Origin: Apostichopus japonicus
Taxonomy: Eukaryota; Echinodermata; Holothuroidea; Aspidochirotida; Stichopodidae
Reading direction: 5' to 3'
DNA: 64,000 nt
Assembly: GCF_037975245.1 (NCBI RefSeq)
Contig: NC_092569.1
Coordinates: forward strand, 345,001 to 409,000
Shown: positions 29,101 to 41,100 of the stretch, one piece after another
Numbering within the stretch: the first letter of the stretch is position 1
Layout: each line of letters starts with the position of its first letter
Translations under genes and position numbers: made by a program
Notes under the pieces: model-generated
The model's input: only the letters and a program-made list of their open reading frames with translations
The model's database searches: none
Told to the model about the DNA's origin: nothing

Positions 29101-32100
29101 GTGCTCTGCTAGACAATTCCAATCGGATGAACTGGAGAGTGAAGACACAAAATGGAAGGGAAGGTGTTGCTCCTGGAGTCTGTTTTGTGATCCCACCTCC
29201 AAATTCAGAAGCAATCGAGCTGTCACACAGGTTTCTGTCTTCTTAGTTTTTCATTTATTAGAGCAAGTAAAAAACATGTTTGCATTAATTACTAGACACA
29301 GGCATTGAAATAATTTGTATCAGCCAATAAATATATCAACAGTGGTCTATTGGCTGGCTACAATGACCCCCTAAGGATACAATGTTCCCCCCCCAAGCTA
29401 CAATGACCCCCTAAGGATACAACATTCCCCTACATCACCAATGGAATAACTTGATGTATAACTTCAGGAGTATGCCAAATTTTTCCTCATCTCAAAGTGT
29501 TGAAACAAATCTAAATTGAGATAAACATCACCCAACATGGAGCGTAAAGCTACAACCCATTCCCTTCCACACATGTATATCTGCATTCTTATTATGGCTG
29601 CCTTCCAAGCCGGTTAATCATTTGGACAATAGAGGTAGCTGTCATTTCTTTTAGTGCCTTTTATCCATAACAAAGTTTAGCTTGTAAGGATGGCTTGAAA
29701 CTAAGTCTGTCATATATTAAACTGAGTAAAAAATTTGGAAATGGAGAAATCTTGCAAGGAACCTTAAATACATTAAATGCAGCCTGTTGTGTTTCATGAC
29801 TAACTCTAGCGTTGTTTTATGACATTGTGTAAAAGCAGCTTTGGCTTTTTCAGACAATGGTGTTGTCTTTCCTTGTGTACTGTTGCCCAGTTTGGTTATC
29901 ATCCTGGTCTAAAGGACAATTAGACTACTTGAATAAATCCATCAAGTTCTATTCTACCATCACTTGATGATTTTATTGATCGTATCATATGTCAGTGTGC
30001 TTCCTCTATAGTCAAGGATTCCGATCACCCTCTCTTTGATTTTTACATGAAACCATGTAGATTTTACACGATCCCACGTATGCGGACAGAACGGTTTAGG
30101 CGATCATTTTTACCTAGAAATATTAAGGCTTTGAATTGTATGATACATAGATAACTTTTTTTAACCTATTTTTGAGATGCTGTAGTCCATTTTATTATAT
30201 TGTCATTTTATGATGAATATCAATAAATTTTACTTTACTTTACTTTACTTTAAAAATGTTCTAGATACAGACAGCAACTGCATTGATCCCATTTTCACTC
30301 ATCTTGCTCTGTTTACTGTCTTATTAACAGAATTAAGATACAATACGACCAACTAATCATTGTGTGCAGAGCTAAGCAGACAGAGTTGCAGACATTCCAC
30401 AGTCAACAACAAGTCGGGCTTGGGCTGGAGAAATACAAGCTGACACATTTGGAGCAGGTTTGTACTTTACAAACTTTATTTACCGTCTGGTGTATTGGGT
30501 CAAAAGTATTTTGGAAAGACTCTAACACAGCCCCAAATTTAACTTTTATTGTCATTCCTATATTACTTCTCTTGTTCTTCTTATCTGGGTGAAGTAAATT
30601 TGTACAAATTTGGTTGGCTGTTGTATTTGGAGGCTTGGAATCCTAGCAATTTTAGTGTGCTTTAGTTTGAGGCCATTCATTGCTGATGTTCTTTATACTC
30701 TATTGCCAAGGTTAATATATTTTAGTATGCCAGTTTGAGCCATCTAATCAAACTTTATTTGTTTGGGTGAGTGAGTGTGAAATCAACAGGCATGCTTTGA
30801 GGAAGAGAAAAGCAAAATATCAAGTACACAATTTTTTATTTCCAGCATTGCTGCATGGTATCACATACAGTTGATCTATAGTGATCTTAAAGTAGCTACA
30901 TAGACACATTGGTATATAGCTACATAGACACATAGGTATATAGCTATATAGACACATAGGTATATAGCTACCTAGACACGTAGCTGTATAGCTATGTAGG
31001 TGTAAAGCTATATAGACACATAGGTATATAGCTACCTAGACACGTAGCTGTATAGCTATGTAGGTGTAAAGCTATATAGACACATAGCTATTGAAGCATC
31101 TACAAAGCTGTAATAAAGAACTAATTGGTGATATAAATATAACTTCCAGACAAGTCACTTCTATCATTGTTTTACTGTTCTTTCTTGGTAGTTTAAGTCT
31201 CCAGTCCAGAGTTCACCAGAAAGTGGTCACCAGCCACAGGATCAGTTATCTCCTACAAGTCTGTCACAACCTACAAAGCCAGTAGTGCCCCCTCGACTCG
31301 GACGCAGGAGAAAGTCCCCGGATACAGAGAGCGAACAGCCCTTAGGACGTAGCTTAGAAACACAACCCGACAGAGAGAGAAAGGGAGAAGAGAGAACTGT
31401 TTCAGCAAGCATTCCTATTTCTATGGATAAACCTTTGCCTTCATCTTATCAAGTGCAATTACAACCATCAGGTTTTGTCATGGACGAGGATTTAGCAGCC
31501 AAGTTTAGAGAGGTAGAACAACGACTGGCTGATCCTTCCAAATCTCCCGAAGTGGACAGTTTCATGAGATCCTCGGAGACATTTCTAAAGAGTCAAGTGC
31601 AAGTCACACAGCAGCAGCAAGAGTTCCAGGCAGGAGCAGCACCACCAGAGTATGATGAGTTGATGAACATGTTAGGAAGGAAAGATTCACCAACCACTCT
31701 GGAAGGGAGACAGGTCAAGAGCAGTTCTGTTACCATGGTGACCACCTCGTCTAAGAAGGTTGCTGCTCGCAGCTTGCAGCAGGAGTACGAGCTTGGAGGC
31801 GGAAGAGACGTACAACATCCTTCTTTGTCTTTAGATGTACGAGGTACAGGAAGACAGGAACAACAGACTACATTACCATTAACCTTCATTCCACCTGGTA
31901 TGGATGCGACCAATCAGAGTTCCTATCAACAAGAGATGGAGATAAATGGACAAAGGTCACAGCTAAGGGTGCATCTTGTGTCCTCTCAGTCTCATGTTGA
32001 GAGTCAGGCAATGGGAGCAATGGGAACGGATGATCCTAGGAGACTAATGCTGATGCAGGATGGGAGTACTCCTCCTACTCACCTAATCTCATCATCTTTC

Positions 32101-35100
32101 CAGCCAGATGTAGCAGCTGATACAGAAGAGAATCTCAGTCCGCAGTCAGGTCAAATGGAATCGTCTTCTTCTAGGGTAATGAAGCTACAGATTCAGTCCT
32201 CCAAAGTGACGGTAGATGACGGTAGGCTAGCAGCTGACCCAAATCAGAGATCCGTTAGTCAGGAGAGCTTCCTCCTGTCAAGGATTGTGCAATCTCCATT
32301 ACAAGAAGATCCAACCCAACAACGTCTTTACGAGTTTGAAATGAGGGATAAAGCCCAAGAGAATGCTGCTTCTCGTGATTCCCCGACCACTTTTGTCAGA
32401 AGTCATGGTAGCCCTGAGCCTGAGCAAGTACAGGCAGATCCAGAACAAATGGATATAGAACCGGAGCAAATGGAGGTCGATCTGGAGAACGCTAGTCATC
32501 AGAGAAAGCCAGATAAATTTGGAGATAGTCCACCGATGGAAGAAACAAGTTCACCTGTTGTTTCTAGCCTTGAAAGCCACAAAGACACCACAGAAGAAGA
32601 CCCATTCCAATTGTACATAGATGAGGAAATGTTACCATCAATCAGTAAACAAGGAGATCCTGTTGCAGAGAGAGACACCAAGGGATCACTCCAAACTGAA
32701 TCACTGGTGTCAGCAGTGGGATTTGAAATTGAGAGTAAACCTACTTCATCAGCAGATGGTGATCAAGCAGGAATTGTAGATTCTGAAATATTACCACCGT
32801 CAGTTACCAGTCTCGAAACAAGGCAAATCACCTCCGAACAAGAATCGTCTCCGTTGTTTATAGATGAAGATGAAACTTCATCTATTAGTCCAGAATATTC
32901 ACCCGGAGGAGAAGCCATGGAGCACAGAGACCCACAGAGGTCTTCTCAGCAGGTTCTACCGGTGTCAGTAGTGGGATCGGAAGATCCAGGTAAATCAAAG
33001 TTTTCCTTAGATCCAACTGAAATAATTGACTCTGAAATAGTCCCACCTACGTTGACCATTGAATTGAATACCACACCAGTAGATTCCTCTCCTGGTATGG
33101 CATTGGATTCTACATTTAGAGGGTCAGATGAAGTCCCACAAGACACTGACATGGAAAATTTGGATCCACATCAGGAAAGGGTGTCATCTGTTGAGTATCA
33201 GGATAAAAAACCAACAGCGCTCCCTACGGTGAGCAAGGTGTCGGCTGAACCAACCACCAGTGAGAATATCAGTCCATCAAGCAACGACAGACGTATACCT
33301 ACTAAGTCTGTGACAGACAATGATGATTCAAGCCCTGTTGCAGAAGATGAGCAGTCTCCACCACGGAAAACTCAAGATGAGAATATCAGTCCATCAAGTA
33401 AGGACAGAGGTATACCTACTAAGTCTGTGACAGACATTGATGATTCAAGCCCTGTTGCAGAAGAAGAGCAGTCTCCACCACGGAAAACTCAGGATCTTGA
33501 GATTGTAGAATCTGCTCCATCAGATGGGGTGATGCCAACATATGATGATGGTCAGACACCTTCAGCTGAAAAGACAAGCCAGTTATTGCCAGACAGAACA
33601 TTACAAGAGATGATTATGTCTCAGATATTAACAGAGGAAGAAAAGTTACTTTCTTCAGAGAACTTTGATGGCCAAGTAAAGATTCTTCCTGCAGTGAAAG
33701 AGGAAAGCGACCTCACAAGAGAGGGCGCCATTTCTATGGAAGAGAGGATAGATAACATTCCAATACCTCCTCAGAGAAGTGTTCCTCTGGTAGGTCCAGA
33801 AGATGCTCCTCACGGTCTGGAGCAAAATGTTACGGAGATGGAGGATGAAGATTCAGAATCTCCCAAACAGACTGATGCCCTCAGTCAAGATCTCCTGGAA
33901 GAGATGGACAATTTTGATCAGATAATGGAGGAGAGCAACCAGAAACCTGGTAAGCTTTACATTTATTGAAACTACTGCTAGGTTATAAAGTCATACATTC
34001 CAGTATTAATTTCTGTGTTAAAGTGGAATCATTGTCACTTGTATATTGGTTTTGATAGATCAAGTCATTCATTCTGTGAACAATTACACATATGAGTTGA
34101 AGCAACTACAATGTACAGTTAACATTACAATTCCTGCCTTGAATTAGAATCCTTACCATTTGCATATTACATTGTAACTTATTTATACATTTTATGAACC
34201 ATTTCTGCATTCATTGCAACATGGACTTGGTATATAAGTCTTTCATAGTGTAAATAATTTCTGTGTTCAATTGGATTCACAGTGAATTTACATCTTATAT
34301 TTAATTATATTTCACATGTCTAACATAAGATTCTGTTAGAAATATTTCCAAATATCAAAAGTTCTAACTGTAGACTGTTACAAAGTAAATGAACCCAATA
34401 ATGGCTTATTAAGTAGTCAACACCCCTTGTGTATAGCATTTGTATAGTTCTAAATGTGTTTCTGTCTCTGTTTTTAATTTTTCTAGTTCCCTTGAGTGAG
34501 CTTGATGGTGGACCAAGCTTTCTGGAAGGTCTTGATAAATTTATGGGAGTGCTGAAGGAGGAGAAAGAGGAGCTTAGTAACAGAGATGAAACGCCACTCC
34601 CTCGGACTGATAACGAGGCTCTTGAGGCGTTGCGAACAGATCAGGTAAAACTATTTATGTTTGGAGAGAGTTTACAATGATGTGCTTCTACCTAGTTGTT
34701 AACCTTGTTGAAATAATGCCATGATCATCCCAAATCCTTAATTGTTATAGATGATGTTAAAAGAAGAGATTTAGGTGGATGTGTTGGAGGTAATGAGGGT
34801 GAAGTGTGGTTACATATGTACTTGTTGGGCTACTCATTAACCAATTACGGAATGTGAGAAATATCATGATTCTCGCAAAGTTTGTTACGCGTCTCCTTAG
34901 TCTGAGCTAATTCCAGAATCATGAGAAGGAAATTAAGGGAAGGGACCTCGACATCAAGACCAGGAAACTCTTTTTCGTTCTGTCATGTTTGTTATTTCTC
35001 TGGAATTCTGTGGAACTCTGAGCTGAAGCACAAAAATTAAGTATTTTAAATGCGCGATATATCTTTGGTTTCTTCAGGCAAATGCAGACAGAGTCAAGGA

Positions 35101-38100
35101 AAACGTGAATATTCATGATGAGATCCTATCAGAGTATGAAAGACTACAGGAATCAGGAGTTGTGTTACCTAAAGAGATAACAGAGAAAGTCAAAGAGATG
35201 CAACAAGACTGGACAGACACCCTAAAGAAATCTGATCAGCTTGTGACAAGGTAAGACAAGTTTGTTTGTTAGATGTAAGAGGTAAGAGGTAAAATGTAAG
35301 AGGTAAGAGGTAATAGGTAAGAGGTAAGATGTAACAAGGTAAGACAAGTCTGTTTGTTAGAGGTAAGATGTAAGATGTAACAAGGTAAGACAAGTCTGTT
35401 TGTTAGAGGTAAGATGTAAGATGTAACAAGGTAAGACAAGTCTGTTTGTTAGAGGTAAGATGTAAGATGTAACAAGGTAAGACAAGTCTGTTTGTTAGAT
35501 GTAAGAGGTAAGAGGTAATAGGTAAGAGGTAAGATGTAACAAGGTAAGACAAGTCTGTTTGTTAGATGTAAGAGGTAAGAGGTAATAGGTAAGAGGTAAG
35601 ATGTAACAAGGTAAGACAAGTCTGTTTGTTAGAGGTAAGATGTAAGATGTAACAAGGTAAGACAAGTCTGTTTGTTAGATGTAAGAGGTAAGAGGTAAGA
35701 GGTAAGATGTAACAAGGTAAGACGAGTCTGTTTGTTAGAGGTAAGATGTAAGAGGTAACAAGGTAAGACGAGTCTGTTTGTTAGATGTAAGAGGTAAGAG
35801 GTAAGAGGTAAGATGTAACAAGGTAAGACAAGTCTGTTTGTTAGATGTAAGATGTAAGAGGTATGAGGTAAGAGGTGAGAGGTGAGAGGTGAGAGGTAAG
35901 AGGTAAGATGTAACAAGGTAAGACGAGTCTGTTTGTTAGAGGTAAGATGTAAGAGGTAACAAGGTAAGACGAGTCTGTTTGTTAGATGTAAGAGGTAAGA
36001 GGTAATAGGTAAGAGGTAAGATGTAACAAGGTAAGACAAGTCTGTTTGTTAGAGGTAAGATGTAAGAGGTATGAGGTAAGAGGTGAGAGGTGAGAGGTAA
36101 GAGGTAAGATGTAACAAGGTAAGACGAGTCTGTTTGTTAGAGGTAAGATGTAAGAGGTAACAAGGTAAGACGAGTCTGTTTGTTAGATGTAAGAGGTAAG
36201 AGGTAAGATGTAACAAGGTAAGACAAGTCTGTTTGTTAGAGGTAAGATGTAAGAGGTAACAATTTAAGACGAGTCTGTTTGTTAGATGTAAGAGGTAAGA
36301 GGTAATAGGTAAGAGGTAAGAGGTAAGATGTAACAAGGTAAGACAAGTCTGTTTGTTAGATGTAAGAGGTAAGATGTAACAAGGTAAGACAAGTCTGTTT
36401 GTTAGATATATGTCATTGGTTGGAAGGTAGTTGTCATGTACTTCCTGTTTTTGTTCTTTTGCAGTCATTTTTCTAACAGATAAACAACCTCAAATTATTA
36501 TAAATCTATTGTGGTTCTTATCCACGAAAAGACTGTCACAATAAATACATTCTTTGCCTGATTCAATCTTGAAATTATCAATGTTGGAAATGATGTGTAT
36601 TTTGAGATCAGCTGTGTTAAAGCTTTGGTTACATCATGGTTAGCTTGTCATGATATTATTGCTCCTAGACAGTATATAACTGGTTTATGTCAAAGCATAA
36701 ATTATCCTACTGTCCTTCATTCTTTTGATTGATTAAAGAAATCCTTGCCTAGAATGGGATTCAAATTAGTAACCTTAGGCTTACAAGTCTTGTGCTCAGA
36801 TGCTTAAAATAATCAGTTTCCTGTTACAAATGTAGGCTGATAGCTTCTTTCATTGTAACTAACAGTAATGACATCATCAGTGAATTATTACAATTCGAAA
36901 TATGAAAAAAGTTCTTTTCCTTTCTTTTCATCTTCAGGGCGTCCATACTCCAGACACATTTACCAGACTATGAAAGGGCACTGGAGTTCATAGAGAGTTG
37001 TGAGAGGGCACTCTTGAGGCATACACCGATGCCCTCTGACCTCAACCAACTTCAAGTTTATGACGAGAAAGTCCAGGTTCGTCTCACAGTTCCTTTCTAA
37101 TATTGTGTAAATTTTGTTTAGACAGGTTCAACTGACAAGTTTAAGACATTCTTTGTAGTGTTTGCACGGGTTATCCGGGTACCCGGGTACCCGCCCGACG
37201 TGATACTACCCGGTTCCTAATTTATTACCCGAATCCTAAGCAAAGTGTGATTTAAAAAAAAAAAAAATTGGCAAACCGACGGTTAGGCAGATTTCCCATT
37301 GACTTAGTGTGGTGTTAGGCTACAATGTGGTAGAAGATAACAGCAATAACGAAGGGGCCCGTTCGACGCGATACTACCCGGTTCCTAATTTATTACCCAA
37401 ATCATAGGCCTACGAAAAGTGTGATTGTTTAAAAAAAAAAATTGCAAACCGATGGTTAGGCTGATTTTCCATAGACTTAGTGTGTTGTTAAGCTACCATG
37501 TGTTCGAAGATAACAGCAATAACGAAAGCTTTCCATAGATATCTTATAACTGCGTCACAATTTCAGCTGATAAACAGATGGCTAGGCTAGACTGCCCCCA
37601 TTGACTTAGTGTGGTGTTAGGCAACCATGTGGTCGAACGTAACAGCAATTACGAAAGTATTCCATGGATGTCTTATAACTGCGTCACATCTCCAGCAAAT
37701 AAACAGATGGTTAGGCTTAGCTAGATTTCTCATTGACTCAGTGTGGTGTTAGGCTACCATGTGGAAGAAATTATTATTTATTCATTCGTTTATTTCAAAG
37801 AAGGAAAGGCTGACAAGGAATTTTACGCGATCTTTATGGATTATAGACGGGATAACTAAAAAATAGTAATCGCAAGTGGCTTTTTACTAATCGTTTATTC
37901 CAAATGCGATCAAATTGCGCGAATCGCGCAATCTCGCGGCTAGTGAGAACCCTGGACCTGCATAATAGATAGTAGTAGAATTAAAAACTGTTTAAGAGCT
38001 AAATTGGATATCTACATGGTTTGATCCAATAGACGTGCACGAGCTAGCATAAGCAGCAGCGGCAGTGCGATGTTAGTAGTAATGCTAATTATAATTAAAT

Positions 38101-41100
38101 AATTTATTTATTAACAAGTTAATGAAAGAAACAGAAGCAAATAAAAATTATTGAGGGAGGTTTTATACCTTATCTTACACCTACGTATTTGAACATGAAA
38201 ACATTGTCAGTAGAGAATATAATGCATTTATTACAGCATCCAATATGTAATTTCTTGAAAATCGTGATACACGAGGGTAAACAAATTTTTTCCGGGTACC
38301 CGGATACCCGACGGGTAATGGCCCTCGGGTACCCGGTTCCCGATTTTTGGACCCGTGTAAACACTAATTCTTTGCCATCTGCTTCCAGTCATTTTCATTG
38401 TGGTAGTGATGTATTTTCTGTTAAGTCATGGATTTTTTGCTGAGAGGGTTGTTATGGTAAAAGAGTGGTACTTTCTCTCATGGTGATAATAATAATGTCT
38501 TCTCTACAAATATTGTCAGTGATGGATTATGTGCAATGACTCCAGTACCACTATTGAATACATGCTTTATACAGTGTTGAGCTGCTTGTAATCACATACT
38601 TCTTGTCGACAGTGAAGGGTCATCAGCAATTTAAGATTCCTGCAGTGCTGGCAAGAAGTTCACAAACTGGATATGTTTGATGAAGATTTGTCTGATGTAC
38701 ATGGAATAATCTTTATTATGTTGTGTCTCCAGGAGTTGCAGAGAACTCTCCCGCCCTTTCAACCTGTGATGGATAAAATCGTAAACGACTCCCGAAGACT
38801 GAAGAATTTATGCGGAGGCCACACAGAATACGATGCTGAGAAACTGAGTAAACAGGTCAACGAACTCAATGACCGATGGACAGCAATCTGTGAACAGACA
38901 AGAGAGAGGTATCGTAAAGCAGTCAACAAACTTTTGAGAAATGTTTGACAGAATTGATTAGATCTAATTATGTGCATTTCATTAGCTTCAATAGGAAGCA
39001 ACAATGTACATTATTTAAGTAAGTAGATTGCAGTGGCTGGTGACCCATTGACTGTTAGACTTCCTCACATGCTTGGTGTAGTTCTACTTACAGAGCTACT
39101 TCAGATTAATATTACGTCCCTTTTACATCACAACAAATATTCTGAAGAATTTTCAACTTTGAATTTTGGAGAAGCACAGTGCCAAGTTTATGAAGAAAGT
39201 GAAGTACAGAAACAAAATGGACTAACATGAAGGGGTTGTCATTGGGCTGAGGGTGCAGGTAGGGGTGGGGGTGGTGAACTTTATGGTAAGGAGTGTTGAG
39301 TCAAAGGTAGATTGATTCATCAATGTGCAAACTACCCAAGATTTAAATTGTTCGTTGTAGGTTACACCAATTGGACAAATCTGGCGAAACCCTGGAAGAT
39401 TTTGAGAGTCATTTGACGAGAGAAAGTAACTGGATATCAGAAGCCGAGGTGACTCTCCTGGAGTTTGATTACATCGCTCAGGATAAACTGACCCAGCAAC
39501 AGCAGCTCCTTGCTGCCAGGGAATTCAACCAAGTGGTCGCATCTCACGAACCGAGGATAATACAGACCACCGATAGAGGAGAGATCTTCATCTCACAGGC
39601 TGAGGTATCAAAATAAAATCATTTCATCTATTGGTGATATTAGCATTAATTATAGCTGAGAAACTGGTCTGATGAGGACCAGATCAGGTTTATGAGTTTA
39701 TTATCTCAAGTTTCCAGCAATTTTTACTAAACCCACCAGGGATTGCTCAAAATGACAATACAATGCTTCAATAATTCATTTGACTTCATTTGTTTCTATA
39801 AACCTTGTTGTATTGGCTCTTCCATGTCAGTGTTAAACAAGCTAGAGTGGTTTTAAAGATTAGAAAATGCCACTTCAAGTTCTGGCCATTTTGTCATCAT
39901 TTTGTGCAAATTATGCTACATAACAACGAGCCTCTTCTAGTCAATATGTACTGTCACCAAAAATGATACAAAAATGTTATCATGTTTAAAACATAATATA
40001 GTAAGTTTTAAGAAATACTTTCCTGGATGAATGTTAGTCATGAAATTGATTGAAAAAATAAAATTGAGGTGGTAGAGAGTAGTTTTTGTGAAAATGTTTG
40101 ATGATTAAGATGAGGGAGAATGATTCCATTTGGGGAAAAAACATAATTGATGTGATATGAAATGAATAAAGTTTGTATAATGTTACTTATAACTTTACAC
40201 CAGTCGTCACTGTATTCCATTGTCACATGTTCCGTTACGATTCGTTCATAGGTATTTGATGAAATATTATCGCAGTTTGAGAGAAAGGTTGAAGACTTCC
40301 ATCCCTCAAGATCTCCAAAGAGGCAAAGGAAAGAGAAAGGTTCAGAAATCGTCAGACAAGACATAGATAAGCTGAACAGCAGGTACAAAGAACTGGTTGC
40401 CAGGGTTACAGAAAAAGTGGACCGTTTCCTAGGAGCTGGACGAGGACGAGATTTGGATGTAAGTTTGTTGACAGTTTGTTTATCAGTGGTTTGATGAGAA
40501 AAGTGTAACTCATGTTGGTTGCTGGGAGTGTGTGAAAACAAAACTAAATAGCTCATCAGGGATCAAATTAAGAGGGAGGCTGTTAAGAAAAGAACACAAA
40601 ATTTAATGTGAATGAATGTCTGTGGTACAGTTTGTAGGGAAATATATAATACTGCTCCGATGAAAGTTTTCCCAGCAGCGGAAGAAACCTTCCTGATTTT
40701 GATAAGGTTTTGATAACAATTCAATATAAAAAAAGGTAGGTCTTTAAATAGAATGTTGTTTCTTATTATCGGTCAATAAAAGTCCAAACTTAATGGCGAA
40801 TATCTTTAATAATTGCAACCATACTAGTAGATATATATATATATGTGGGATCTTTGGCTTATTAACATTAAGAAGAGGGTGTTTATCCTCTTTGTAATCA
40901 ATTCTTGTATGATCTGGAATTGTGTATGGGTATATGGTGGTGTTTACTTAATATCCATGTAATCATGTTATTTACCTTCTCTGTGTAGTGTATGCATGTA
41001 TATTTTATATATATATATTACTACTCTGTGGTTGTGGTTGAATTAAACATTTCATTTTATTTTTCTCTTTTAACCAGTTTTATTTGTTTATGTTAATGTT

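Noticed and set aside
35251-36412. CRISPR-like regular repeats
   Set aside because: Eukaryotic intron context, units without unique spacers, and repeats that are variable concatenations of short words.
35190-36468. Long minus-strand frames rich in Leu, Thr and Tyr
   Set aside because: They are translations of the tandem repeat behind exon 22, not genes.
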